64,000 nucleotides of DNA, from positions 434,001 to 498,000 of the forward strand of contig VTFK01000154.1 of NCBI GenBank assembly GCA_009617715.1, in the 5' to 3' direction. This document shows positions 10,841 to 22,559 of this stretch, in pieces. The notes beneath the pieces were generated by a model. The model saw only the letters and a list, made by a program, of their open reading frames with translations, had not been told where the DNA came from and ran no database searches. The position numbers and the translations under genes were made by a program. Numbering within the stretch: the stretch's first letter is position 1; the number at the start of each line of letters is the position of its first letter. Source of the stretch: Plectrocnemia conspersa (lineage: Eukaryota > Arthropoda > Insecta > Trichoptera > Polycentropodidae).

Positions 10841-13480
10841 ACCTCTCAACTAGAAATTTATGAATATATATACATATATTAACGTTGCATTTTATGAACA
10901 GTTTTTTTATACATATGTACAATAAAATTATAAAAATTGTAATATTAGCTTTATAGCTATTTTGAAATATAGCAAAAAATATTAAAAATATAATTATTCA
11001 TTAACTAGAAAAATCCTGATCCACATAAAATAATACAACAATTATCTTATAGATTCTCCTACTTTGACAGAAAAACAGGTATTTTTAGAAATTGTTCCAA
11101 TGAAACGAAACTGTGAATAATAGCTAATCAAAAAAAAAAATAAGACCCAGATTCTCAATTATGAAAAACATTTTTAAAGGAGGCAAAGACCCATCTTTTA
11201 CTGTCAAGCCTACAATAATGGTGATAAAATAAATTATTATATTGTAAAGTTGCTGTTAATGATATAGTACAATTTTAAACACAGATAATTTATTTACATC
11301 ACTTAATGATTAAAAAATTCGTATACGAAGAATAATTGTTTTTTTAAATAAAAAACTTATTTGCTATATTTTAGATATATTATTTCACTTTATTAATAAA
11401 TATATAAATATAAATACAAAGTTATTAAAAATAAAAGCGATTTATTATACGTTTATTTAAGGGTTGACAACATATTTTAACTAAATTTAGCTTATATTTA
11501 TTAATTCTTTCTTATGAAAGTAAGAGCTTCTTCTGAAATCCACATTTAATTTGTGATAGTTTCATCACATTATAAACTCCATTAGGTTCCGAAAACAGAG
11601 CAGAGTTAAGACTTTTGTGAGACTCAACTTGTTTTTAAATAAATTAATGGATGCTGGAAATATACCATGAGTCAATCCCAAAATTTAAAAAAAATATCTG
11701 AACTGTAAATCTTTACAATTCGATATATATAATAATTGTAGTTTATGTAATGATACACTTTTTAAACTTTGAGGTATTAAAATAAATGTATGTAAATTTA
11801 CAAAAAAATAAAGCAAATGGTGTATATTTGTAGGTAAATTTATTTTAATAGTTCACCCTACTTGAATATTGACAACCGCTTTATTGCTGTTTAATTATTT
11901 TCTAAAAAAATACAATTTATAAAAGAAAGTACCACTAACATTTTAATTATTACTGTTAGTAATCAATTTCAAGTATTCGAAACTGTCTGGAACAGCCAAA
12001 CGGCTACTTAAGTATTTCACGCTGATGTGAATAATTAATAAGTGTAATCGTTCACATTAAGAGAATGTCGCCGAGACTTGAATTTCCGCGTTGCGTGTCT
12101 TGCCCTTAAGATGTATAAATGTTTAAACTGCGTTCATGCGAATGTCTTACCCTACATAACTGCCTGGCAATAAACGCTCAAGGGTGGCTTCGGATACAGC
12201 CAGGAATGCGGCGATGGGGTGGTTTGAGCACGCGAAAATCAATAGCCTCACTTAACGCCATTTTTATGAATCTGATAATTCGTCTTCTCGCGATATAATA
12301 TCGAGTTACGCGAAAATCTCTTGATGCGTGATGGATCGCCCGTCAACATATCAGTTACTTGAAGCGTCGACGTTTATTTAATGAAAGATTATAATAAATA
12401 CATATTACATTATACGAAGCAAATAAATATTAAATTTAACGCCGGGCGCTCAACCAGAATATTAATTACTGCCATACTGATCAAGCAATTTATTTAATTT
12501 GTTTCAATCACCGACATTTATACGCTTACGCTCGCCGAGCTTTATGGTCAACGGCTATTTAATTATTCTAATTTATTTTCAGATTTATATTGTGAATGTG
12601 AGTGTATTTTATATAAGGCTTTATGAATATTAGATAATAATTCGAGAAAAATGTGAATATAAATAATCGAAAATATTAATTAGGGACAAGCTAAATTTAT
12701 AAGCCTAGACACCGTCCATCAATGTTGATTTATAACGGGATGTAATAAAAAATTGGTTCCAAAAAAAGTTTTTAATATAACTAAAAATATATTATTATGT
12801 GCATCATATACATGTCAAAATATATACACATGAGTAAACCGCCACCTTTCTGAAAATAGTTTGATAAGGGTTTACATGAAATATTCAATTGAACGGGCAA
12901 AGCTTTCAATCAAATCATTTTTTTAGTATGGTAATTTAAATTACGTAATATTATTGTATATTTGATATTTTCAGCAATAACACTTATTTAGTTCGAAAAT
13001 TATTAGTGAAGACTAACAATAAATTATATATTTTTTAAAAGATTTTCAAGAAATTAGAAATCATAAAAAAAATGTAATTTAAAAATTGCACCAAACGCTT
13101 ACTTTATATTTGTATATTTCTATATATATTAATTTTTTTAATAAAAATTTAACTGTTATAACTTTTTCACGATTACCACTATACAAAGAAATTTTATTTA
13201 CCATAATATTGTACATACATATATATTTACAATATATCAACTGAAATATAAATATTTTTCTGGTATAATCTTGTAACTTTAAGATTCAATTTTTATGATA
13301 TTTACACTTGCAAACGTCTCAAATGGCTATTGTGATGCTTTTAGATTATTCCGTTTATTGTCACGAACGGTCTGCACCGCATTAAAATGACACTCCTAAT
13401 GCGCAAGACATTTTGTTTATACGGCTAGTGCGTTTTTTCAATAAAAGCTTCAAAATGCTTTACTTTGATTTTTCGATTTA
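10840..13480. other. AT-rich DNA with one central island (12060-12560)
   Basis: The flanks are AT-rich and featureless. The 12060-12560 island is CpG-bearing (ATGTCGCCGAGACTTG, GCCGGGCGCTCAACC) and includes TTAATTA-type sites. No open frame over 60 codons and no domain was seen. Confidence 0.3.
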
Positions 13481-13524
13481 CACTACAAAAAATGTAAGCC
13501 TTACATTTTATTAAAAAAATTAAT

Positions 13525-13577
13525 AAATAGCAAATGTTTATCAGTAATCTTTAATAACTGATTAACATTTGCTATTT
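13525..13577. repeat. Near-perfect 21-bp inverted repeat
   Basis: The left arm (13525-13545) begins AAATAGCAAATGTTT and pairs with the right arm (13557-13577) at 20 of 21 positions across an 11-nt loop. A tight hairpin AAATGTAAG-C-CTTACATTT lies just upstream (about 13491-13509). The AAATAGCAAATGTTT word recurs at 36330-36344, which hints at a dispersed MITE-like family. Confidence 0.6.
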
Positions 13578-13778
13578 ACAGATAACAGATTATTTTGTAG
13601 CCGGAAAAATAAATTAATTTAATATTTATATTACTATAACCGAATAATAAACATTTATTTTTCCAAAACTTTTTTGGTTATGCCCCACCAAAGCATTTCT
13701 AAAATCTTATTATCCCTCCTGTGCCAAAATCAAGGCTTAGTGTATAATACAAAAAGGAAAGGACATCATAAATTATAT

Positions 13779-13836
13779 AAAAATAAGAGTGCATAAAATA
13801 GTTTTGGTTAAAGCTTTTTATGCAACTCTTATTTTT
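13779..13836. repeat. Stem-loop with 19-20-nt arms
   Basis: The left arm, AAAAATAAGAGTGCATAAA, pairs with TTTATGCAACTCTTATTTTT with a single bulged base, across a loop of about 20 nt. The size and bulge resemble a miRNA precursor, but a MITE remnant is at least as likely. I do not recognise either arm as a known miRNA. Confidence 0.5.
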
Positions 13837-13987
13837 ATTATTATTTTATAAGTGAACCCAATTTAATGCTGCAAAACTTTATATATCAACCTTATTGATT
13901 TTATAGTTCACGAATAATAAAAAAACCATAGCTGCTTCAAAGAAATATGCACATATTTTATTTTTAATTTGACTTTCGTAAGTAAAT

Positions 13988-14013
13988 TTAATTGTTTTTA
14001 TAAAAACAATTAA
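13988..14013. repeat. Perfect 26-bp palindrome
   Basis: The half-site TTAATTGTTTTTA is followed directly by its exact reverse complement. The first base outside each end does not pair, so the boundary is sharp. It lies 151 bp beyond the 13779-13836 stem-loop. Confidence 0.65.
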
Positions 14014-14294
14014 TACTTCACTTCTACTGTCTTAATTAAATCATCATTTTAATAAGTATAGCAGACGTTTAAAAATTTACTACAAAAATATTATTTAGAA
14101 TATTTTTATTAATAAATAATAAGATTAAAGTGAAAATTAAATATATATAATTCAATAAGTAAAAAAATATTTTATTTATTTTACAAAAAAAAATTGAGTT
14201 TATCGTAAAATTATACAAAAATTACAATAAGTTGAAACTATTTATTTAAAAAAAATTGCATTCACCTGTATATTTATTTTATATTATTACTCAC

Positions 14295-14830
14295 CGTAGA
14301 AAGCAATTCCGCGAGACATCGTTTAAGCGGTGACGTCACACAGATGCAGAGCGGATTCTCGGAAAGCTCCGCCGCATGTGAGTCACCCTTAAAATATAAA
14401 TCGTACAATTTCTTCAAAGAGGAGGGGAAGGTCAATTAATAACATTCGGCTGGTAATTTGGCAAATGACCCCTTTGCTGACAGTTCATTGAATATTTAGG
14501 CAGGCGTGCGGTAAGTAGGCTCGGCGCTCTGCTGCTCTGGCCGGGCATACATGATTCAGTACTTTCCGCCCCTTTGACTGGACTGGTAAAACTTACGCTG
14601 AATAATTAGTGGACGTTCTTGCAAATAATGAGAGTAATCAAATTACACACGGTTAGAGTCCGCGGCGGATTGCATAGTTTCCTCAGTCTTAATTAAGATT
14701 CTCCGACCTTAACCCCGCTCGCTCGCAATAAACATTCCCAAAGTTAATTACGCGCTGTATGATTTAATGCTCGTGTTGCTACACACTCAGAGTCTGGGGT
14801 CATTTGCATGATTTTGCAAATAATCCTCAA
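14295..14830. promoter_or_regulatory. GC-richer island with a full CRE
   Basis: This island contains the full palindromic cAMP-response element TGACGTCA at 14331-14338. It is followed by GCGGATTCTCGGAAAGC, a layout echoed at 28332 (TGACGTCA then GGCGGAAAGC). TTAATTA/TAATTAA cores and TTTGCAT octamer-like words follow up to 14820. CREB-type proteins bind this CRE. Actual occupancy is inference. Confidence 0.35.
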
Positions 14831-15949
14831 GTGTTGTTACGTGCCATCATACATACGAGCGCCGGGCAAAAATAACAGAAAATTTAATTAAAGAAGGCGA
14901 AGTGCGCTCTGAAGGCGAGAATTTTTCATAACCTACGTGTGTATGTGAAATGTAGCGTATATATTTCAAAATAACGCAGATTAAGTGTCGCAGAATAATT
15001 TTATTTACTATGAGAGTGAGTAAAATGAAAACCTTAAAATTGTGATAGCATAACATTGTGGCATTTTCCTGGTAATTGGTGGTACGAATAACTAAAATAT
15101 GTGTAGTGCCATTACAAATGAATAATATAATTATCAAGCTGTATATGGCGTCAAAACATTTTCACCTAAATATATGATTTTATGACTTTTTATCTATATT
15201 TTCTATTTATTATATTTTTATCTGAAATTTTCTGTTTAAATATTCAAGTAAATTAATCTAGATATGCATATTTACATATGATTCACTTCGTTTCTGTATA
15301 ATTATTTGTGTAATCTACATATAAGCAACATACAGCCTGCGGGGCAATCCTGATTATTTTCTTTGAATAAAATATTAGTTTTAAAAAATATGCTCAAAAA
15401 ATTCTCACTCTCAAAATATCATAAAATGTTAAATGAACTATTTCACTTTTCGTAATTTTATATTCCGAAGTAAAATTATAAAAAATAAAATACTACAATA
15501 AACATACTTTTTTAATGTGTTAAGTAAATTTGTAAGGAAAACCAGTTCAACAGTAAAATACACATTCACCTTAAATTACATCATAAATGCATGACCTTGC
15601 CCAAGGTTATTGAGTCAGTTCCTTTCTATTTAAAGCTCTGAATCGGTATTAACGTGTGTGTGAAGTTCAAAGCCTGTTTTCTATTTATACAAATCTAATA
15701 ACGAACTTTACTTTTCAAGTGTTAAATAAAGTTAGATTATATGTACCATAACAGTTAAAGGCATAATTAGAATTCCAATCACAACAATGTAACGTTATAA
15801 AGTTACTGGAAAAAGCTAACAAATTGTAACAAAATTAAAACTAATCAGTACAGAAATAAACCAGCTACATTAGCAAAGCACTACTTAGCAACTAATCTCT
15901 TTACTTTTTAACCCAACTAGTACACAGTATATATTGTATGAGTTTCGGT

Positions 15950-16320
15950 TTGAACGAATTCTGTACGAATTAATTTCGTTTGTTACTGTGCTCCGTTATC
16001 CATTAGTCCCTTCCAGATCTATGGTCTGGTTTAATGCCGAAATCGTAATTAAGGATTAGCCATTATTAATTGCACTCATGACGAGACCCAGAGGTACCGG
16101 GCAAACCCCTGCGAGCTTAGGGCAAATTTACCTGCTAGGGGTGGTTAAGATGTGTTCGGGGTTTTATAATTACACGGAGCGGGGACTTATCGTTGCTTAA
16201 TTAGTTATGAAATATTAAAATATTTCATAATTAACATAATCGCTGATGTACATTATAATAATATTGCAGGATCGCCCGTTCCTCAGTTATTTTGTAGGCT
16301 GATTATTTATGAGGTTCTAG
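15950..16320. promoter_or_regulatory. Homeodomain-site-rich island with a 34-bp imperfect palindrome
   Basis: The segment holds many homeodomain-type cores (CGTAATTAAGGATTAG, TTATTAATTGCA, GCTTAATTAG). At 16201-16234 two 16-nt arms around a central AA (left TTAGTTATGAAATATT) pair with a single mismatch. The GGATTA (Otx/Bicoid-like) and TAATTA cores make a neural enhancer a reasonable guess, not a demonstrated one. Confidence 0.3.
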
Positions 16321-16599
16321 TGACCATATCAAGAAAATAAGATTATATATTTTTAAATATTATAATAATATTGCTGGGATTCGAATATTTTTGTGTTTTA
16401 GCCCTGCACTAAATTACGCTATTCTGATCTGATATTTTTTTAATAATGTTGTAAGAAATCAGAGCTACAATAATTATACATAAGAGCTCATCTTTATCAA
16501 AATTGTATTTTTAAATCACTAAATATTTTTGGGTTTATATTTATAAATAATGCATGTGTGTAAATCTTAACTATTTTATTTTAAAAGTTTAACATAGTC

Positions 16600-16963
16600 T
16601 TTCACTCAACGTGAAACCCAGGAGAAGCACTTGATTGATTCGCGATAAAATCTACATCAGCGCCGTCGTTCAAACACAAAAGTGGAGCAAAAAGCAGAAA
16701 AGAGGTAAATCGGCTACGGCTGCAACAAGGGAAATACAATCTTGATACCGTTGTCTGTGCACTGCATTATTCACGCGCGTGCACGAACACCGTTGTTACT
16801 TTCAACTGTCATACATATTGAATCGCTTATACACCACCGCCTGTTACGTTCTTGTAACCGAATACTAGTTACGGCAGTGCACAAGAGAAATACACTCGAC
16901 GTGAATTTAACATGTAGTACCTAAGTATTGCGTCGCATGCGGACTTATAACGTTACAAAAAAT
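16600..16963. other. GC-richer island upstream of duplicated segment
   Basis: Mixed-composition DNA with a 60-codon plus-strand frame (16742-16924) that shows no domain. It directly precedes the duplicated segment at 16964-17076. Confidence 0.2.
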
Positions 16964-17076
16964 GGCCGTTTCCGCCGAGTGACCGATAGGAATTTGACCA
17001 AATTGTTATTGCATACAAAAGCGCGTTCTTGCACGACACGACAAAGAAATATTTGATAATTCAGAATTTGTAACTG
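16964..17076 (+). repeat. Copy 1 of a duplicated ~115-bp segment
   Basis: This aligns with 19515-19632 on the same strand. The core GTGACCGATAGGAATTT-(G/C)-ACCAAATTGTTATTGCATAC is identical over 37 of 38 bases. Homology starts at GGCCG and fades after GAATTTGTA(A/G)CTG. Flanking sequence is unrelated. An open frame across the core is shared, but copy 1 has stops shortly after it, so a conserved protein is doubtful. Confidence 0.8.
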
Positions 17077-17325
17077 TAAAGTCAAAGTAATCTGATACAT
17101 CAAAAAATCGCGAATATGATATGGGTAATTTATTTATTTTTAATTTAGGTTAAAAATACTTATTGTACAAACTACACTTTATGTAATATATTTTACAAAA
17201 TATTATTAACAAACAAACTTTATTTATATAATATAAATACGGCAGTTATGAATTCCAGTGTTCTCTTGTATGCAGTTTAAATACACTCGATCATAATCTT
17301 TATAGATTATGCTACATGTAATTAG

Positions 17326-17397
17326 TGAATTTATTTATTATTTTAAATTTATTGTATTTTATGAATTTATTTATTATTTTAAAATTATTCGAAGTAA
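17326..17397 (+). repeat. Short tandem duplication, 36-bp period
   Basis: TGAATTTATTTATTATTTTA occurs at 17326 and again at 17362, a period of 36 bp. The second unit breaks off after about 28 bp of good match. This is AT-rich local slippage or duplication. Confidence 0.6.
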
Positions 17398-17610
17398 AAC
17401 ATTGTTGTTACAAAGTATAAATACAAATTTTGATTTTTAAAAATGATTTTATATTTGATATGATTCTAATTTTGATTTGAGGATTTAATTTAAAAAATAA
17501 AAAGTAACGTATACGTTATCTATATAATAGTAATAATATGTGTTTTATTGGTCTTATGGACGTACATGTTGCTTTAACTAATACTTATTTCTAAATATTC
17601 AAATTATGGG

Positions 17611-17669
17611 TGAATTTAATTTTAAAGTGTTGAATTTAATTTTTAAAATATTGAATTTAAAGCGTTAAA
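17611..17669 (+). repeat. Tandem repeat, about 3 x 20-21 bp
   Basis: TGAATTTAATTTTAAAGTGT (17611-17630) is followed by a close copy (17631-17651) and a degraded third unit (from 17652). Confidence 0.6.
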
Positions 17670-18360
17670 CTTGTGTATGTATATGTATGATATATAATTT
17701 ATATATTATATTTTTAAATTAACGTTTTGTTTTCGCGTTCATATTTTTTCATAGTCTTGATATTTCGCCAAAGATGTCCTTCAGCATCCTCAGGAGATAT
17801 TTTTGCTACACTTTAACACACAAATAACGATATTTAGAGACGCGATTTAATAAATTAATTTTTAATATTAAAAAGTATCCACTATTAGCCCCGCGATCTA
17901 TTTTTTTTTTTATCTGAATTACAGATATGTATAGGATATGAAATATAAAAAATAATAAATATAATATTTTTATTTTAAAACAGGACTGTAAAATACACAC
18001 ATTGTTGAATTTATAGTATTATAAATAATATTTAATAAATGAAAAATTAAAAGTATCAATAAAGTTTGAACTATATATTTAAGGATAGCTTAGGTTTAAA
18101 AAAAAATTAATGAAAACCGAATTTATAAATGATGTAAAATAAATTCATTTATTCATAATTTTTTTCTGATTTGCTCTAATTTATATCAAAAAGGTGTGGT
18201 GGTATTGATTTATATGTAAATACATATTCCACAGATAATAATTTCGTACTAAATGCAGTTATTTCATTTTTATTTTAAGTACTAAATTGTGCGTGAAATG
18301 TAAAGTCAGTAATATTTGTTCAATTTTAGATGTATAAAGATAATTTTTTGTTTGTAATGA
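17670..18360. other. AT-rich DNA, nothing recognised
   Basis: Low-complexity AT-rich sequence with short chance open frames and no recognisable gene or repeat structure. Confidence 0.4.
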
Positions 18361-18363
18361 ATA

Positions 18364-18498
18364 AGCATAACATGTGAACTAGTAAAAAAATGCAAGAAAA
18401 ATGGAAGATTTGAAAATGTCGATGAATAGTGCTATGTTGTTTCCAATATCAGTCAACCAGATGAGAAAGAGAATGAGGATGAAAGTGAAGAAGAATAA
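18364..18498 (+). pseudogene. Possible C-terminal coding remnant with acidic tail
   Basis: One reading phase gives T-C-E-L-V-K-K-C-K-K-N-G-R-F-E-N-V-D-E, an in-frame TAG, then C-Y-V-V-S-N-I-S-Q-P-D-E-K-E-N-E-D-E-S-E-E-E and a stop. The lysine-rich to acidic-tail pattern resembles the C-terminus of a real protein, for example a transposase or a retroposed gene. The stretch is short and AT-biased, so chance is possible. No family is recognised. Confidence 0.25.
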
Positions 18499-18499
18499 A

Positions 18500-19500
18500 T
18501 TTTCAATAACATTTTTTACAATACGGCATTCAGTTCAAATATAACTTTGAAATAATAGCTTTTAGGAAAATTCGTATTAACATTAGAAAATCCCAAAATA
18601 TTTCTCTAAGCTAACTAAAATCATATAATATATAACTAAGTATTACAATTTTAGTCTGCTTCGAAAATATATTAAAAGATTGTAAAACCAATACATAGTC
18701 AGGAATCCGCTTGACACATATTTATTATAAGTTATTTAATCGATAGCAGGTTAACCTTATTTTATATTTATTTTTTTAGTAATTTTGTTTTTCATTTTTA
18801 ATTCTTTTGTTAATAATTCACGCAAATAACATCGCGCGATTATGTCGGCGCGCAAATGTTAGGCACTGATATGACGCTGCGCCATTATGATAGAGCGCTA
18901 ATGTTGGGCCGTTTTGGCTGGCGTGCAAAGGACGGGACACCATTGAAATTATCAACGTATTGTTTTTTTCGCGACTCATTGGGGCTAGCTGTTAGGACAC
19001 CATGGTCTTTATTAAATATAAAAAATAAATTAACGATCTTAAAATTAATACTTAGTCTATTTGTACTTCGTTGTTTTCCTGTATATACTACAAATATGAT
19101 GTTTATTGCAAATAAAAAATGCATAAACTCAGGATTTTTTATTTATTTTAACAATTGACAATTCGTTTTAAATAAAAAGTCTATTATAATAAATTAAATA
19201 AAAATATTTCGGTATTTATAAATCAAATACCCAAAGACGATATAAGCAAGTAGTGTTTTTTTAACAGGTGTAATAAAAATTAATCTTCGTAGTAAATACT
19301 TCGTATTAATTAGTGCTACTTGATTCTTGCTAACTTTACAAATATATTCGAAAATAATTTAACCTTCATCATCACACAAGAATCCCTAATAGCATTCTAA
19401 TACTAAATTTATTCCTAACTTTGTCAATAAAGGTCCCTAATAAAAATACCTTGTACCTAGTTTGATATATTAGAGCACAATACGAACTTTGCCTATATGG
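18500..19500. other. AT-rich DNA with one small GC-richer islet
   Basis: The islet at about 18830-19010 contains GCGCGATTATGTCGGCGCGCAAATGTTAG and near-repeated words (AATGTTAGGC and AATGTTGGGC about 44 bp apart). Its 100-codon plus frame (18856-19158) has no recognisable domain. The remainder is AT-rich. Confidence 0.3.
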
Positions 19501-19514
19501 CAAGAGGTTAAAAG

Positions 19515-19632
19515 GGCCGCTTCCATTGGGTGACCGATAGGAATTTCACCAAATTGTTATTGCATACGAAAACGCGTGCCTGCACGACACGGGGCAAAAA
19601 TATCCCCATTCATAAATTAGAATTTGTAGCTG
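19515..19632 (+). repeat. Copy 2 of a duplicated ~115-bp segment
   Basis: This is the partner of 16964-17076, about 2.55 kb apart and in direct orientation. It sits at the left edge of a GC-richer island (to about 19780) with AACCGTCCGGGAAGCAGG. A 78-codon frame (19530-19766) runs through it, but copy 1 does not keep the frame open, which argues against a protein product. Confidence 0.8.
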
Positions 19633-19779
19633 CGGAACAAAAGGGCCAGTTGCGTCAACCCTTGATACCCCACTACGCAGCCGGGGGGAGATCTGGGAGA
19701 TTGACAATACAACCGTCCGGGAAGCAGGTGGGCATGAAAGATAAGCAACTCGCACAGAGTCAATGATCAAATCGGATGA

Positions 19780-20836
19780 AATAACAAAAGTGTCACTCTT
19801 AATAAAACGAAATGAAAAAAATATATTCCTTTACTGTTTCGTATTTTTTTGCACTTTGCAGATAGGACGAGTTGAGCCCTTTTACGCGCATGACATTTTT
19901 ATCGGATGATGTAATAAAATTTATTTCTCTTTTCAATTACGTTTGATATTCTATATATATTATTTATGCCATTATATTTGTAAAGTTACAATGCCCCTAA
20001 ATAATAATATAATAAGATTAACAAAAACATCAAGCTTTCACAATACATTAATTGCATCCAACCATTTTAGTTTATTATTAGCATAAATAATTATAAAAAC
20101 TGTAATTACAATATTATTTTGATCTTTAGCGTGTTTGTGTGGTTATTACATTTTTTACATATTTTTTGTTTTGAAATATTTGTGAAAAAAATCAATTCAT
20201 AATAACTTTCTTATAAACGATAATACAACTGTGACATTGCTGCATTGATTGATGTCAGAAAATAAAATTTAATTAATTTACAATAAATTAATACAAAAGT
20301 CTTATTATGTATAGTGCTCTCTTTCTACAACGCATAAACTACAACTAGCCTATGCAAAAAAATATTAGGATATTATCAAGCAATAACTATTGTTTCTAAG
20401 TTTTATTTATTTTTATGTTTTATTCATAAAAGCATTATTTAAGTTTTAGCATCAAAATATTTTCATTATAAAAAATAATAAATAAGCTAAGAGAAAAGTA
20501 AATCACAAACATAACAGATTATATCATTTCAATACATGTTAAGACTTTTGAGTCAAACCAATATATTATATATGGAAATAAAATGCAAGATTATGTTAGA
20601 TTTTTTAATTTATACTAAAATTTGTGTTATTTATTTATTGTGACCTAACATATTATCGTAATGCGTCACGATAGTTAAAAACAATACATGGTGTCATTAA
20701 AATACATTAGAAATGTAATAAAAGTAAAGGTAAAAAATTCAATTCAATTACAAAATCATAATTTACCAAAATTAAGCTATAAAAATCGGTATTTTAAAAT
20801 TAAAATAAAGTACTTGGTTATGTAAGGATTACAAAT
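19780..20836. other. AT-rich DNA, nothing recognised
   Basis: AT-rich noncoding sequence without supported features. Confidence 0.4.
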
Positions 20837-21140
20837 TTACAATTTTAGTTTAAGAATTCTGCAAACTAAAGTGTTATAGGGGACAAGAATAACTGGCGGA
20901 TCGTCAAACTGCAATGCGTTTCTCAAATCAAAGCCGAGCATCTCGGAAGATTTATCGCAGACATCGTTTATGTATAGAGAGAACTTCCACTTGCTTTCAA
21001 AAATGATTCTGTGATCTTTCATGAAAGTTTCCATAGTCAAATATTTCTCACTGAAATCGTAAGAATAATCTAAAGGCAAAATATCGATTAACTGCTACAA
21101 TATGACACTCAAGGGCAGATGATTGACAGAAGTCAATCTT
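20837..21140 (-). pseudogene. Copy B of an unrecognised coding-like segment (80-codon open frame)
   Basis: The better-preserved partner of 881-1152. An open frame at 20837-21079 on the minus strand encodes an 80-residue peptide with a protein-like composition, including K-W-K-F-S-L-Y-I, N-D-V-C-D-K-S-S-E-M-L-G-F and D-D-P-P-V-I-L-V-P-Y. Homology to copy A continues upstream of this ATG (to about 21140) in other phases, so the frame is probably the open remnant of a longer coding region with indels. Both copies lie on the same strand about 20 kb apart. The parent family is not recognised. Confidence 0.5.
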
Positions 21141-22100
21141 AATAGAAAATTTAAATCACTCAAGCCTCTAAACAATTTAAAGCCAATGAGATTCTAATGT
21201 TCATGCAATTTTTAAAACACAGAATTGAAAATCAAAATAATTTTATTTTAATTACTTAGAGTAGTAATGACAGGATTATTCTTTTAATATTTTACACAAG
21301 TTTTTGTATTGGTCGTAAAATTAAATAAAAATATCCTCAAAGCTTCATGCTTTCATTCATTTCAAACGTTACATCCGGTTGTACTACTACTGTATTACGT
21401 GTTAGTTCCCGCCGAACGAATAACACGACTTGCTTATAAATTAAGTTTTTTCATACATTCATACGATATTTCTTAATATCCGTTTTAAGCTTTCATGTAA
21501 ATACGAAAATGTGTTTCCTTCTTTTTTCCTTCAGACGTTTCCTTTTATGCAAAGGTCCGCCCGGGGCGCACGAATCTTGCAAATTCGCGGCGGGAGGTCT
21601 GAATAAGAATAAATCCAATGTACTATACCATATAGTATATTCATGTTTTATAGTATTTCTGTATTTAAAATTTCGTTTTAATGCTAAAGAGCGTTCAGGA
21701 GCTTAAGTGGAATACTTAATGCAAAAGTCTTTGACCAGCTTGTTATATTTGGTTAGCAATCTAAATATCATTATTTAATTAGCTGCATGTATTAAATTTG
21801 TACTAAATATTACTTACTATAAATTAAGACAAGATTTACATATGATAAAATATATTTATATTTATATATTTAGTATTTTAAAACCGATTTTTTTAATTAA
21901 ATATATTTTTTAGGTAATGTTTTAAATTTATATTAAACATTAAACTATGCAGTAATAAATATATGATTGTATGTATAAGGGATTTTAATTAATAGTAAAA
22001 ATTACAATTATTTTTGTAACAAAAACGGCCAATATAGTAGAACTTCATCCATACACCAAATAATTAAACCTACATTCATCGAAGTTGCTCATTCAACAGC
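21140..22100. other. AT-rich DNA with a small island at 21390-21610
   Basis: The islet holds TTCCCGCCGAACG and GTCCGCCCGGGGCGCACG between octamer-like words (TATGCAAAGG, TTGCAAAT). The rest is AT-rich and featureless. Confidence 0.3.
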
Positions 22101-22557
22101 CATTGTTGTCCTATATGTTTCCAAACACAAAGCACGTGGGCGCACGCACACCCGTACGCAAATATCCAAACAACGGATCGGCAGTGGAGCGACGCGGCGG
22201 CCGCGTAGCGAAAAATCGATCGGCCATCCTCCTGGCCTTAGCACAGTTCAATGTACGATGCAATACTTATTTCTCATATCAAACAGGTCTTCCCCTCTCT
22301 CTCAGCGAGGACCCTTTTCGCAACCAGGGGGGAGGTAAACAAAGGGAGCACTTGCGCGGGGCGCACGCACCGAGCTCTCCCTCCGTACCCCTCACGCACC
22401 CCCACCCCATTTTCTGCGATGCACGCACCGCCGGAGGGTGAGCGCCCACCCCTACATCCAGGCTCTGGTTCTTCCGATGCACATGCATCCACCCCAACTC
22501 TACGTCGATCCCTAACCTTGCTCGATTTCAGGGGCGGCGCGTTGCGGAGCAATTAGT
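22100..22557 (+). promoter_or_regulatory. CpG-rich block, candidate distal promoter / 5' exon of the CELF gene
   Basis: One of the most GC- and CpG-rich blocks in the window, 2.4-2.8 kb upstream of the CELF start codon. It includes GCGACGCGGCGGCCGCG and GGGGCGCACGCACCG. Four overlapping frames of 72-118 codons are open on both strands, as expected for GC-rich DNA, and none shows a domain. A good splice-donor match, GGAGG/GTGAGC, lies at 22437/22438, and a weaker one, GGAG/GTAAAC, near 22334. An alternative first exon or CpG-type promoter is plausible. Transcript data would be needed to confirm it. Confidence 0.35.
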
Positions 22558-22559
22558 TA

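Noticed and set aside
22085..22556. Overlapping frames of 118, 101, 92 and 72 codons
   Set aside because: Open on both strands in several phases, typical of CpG-rich noncoding DNA. Better explained as promoter or untranslated exon.
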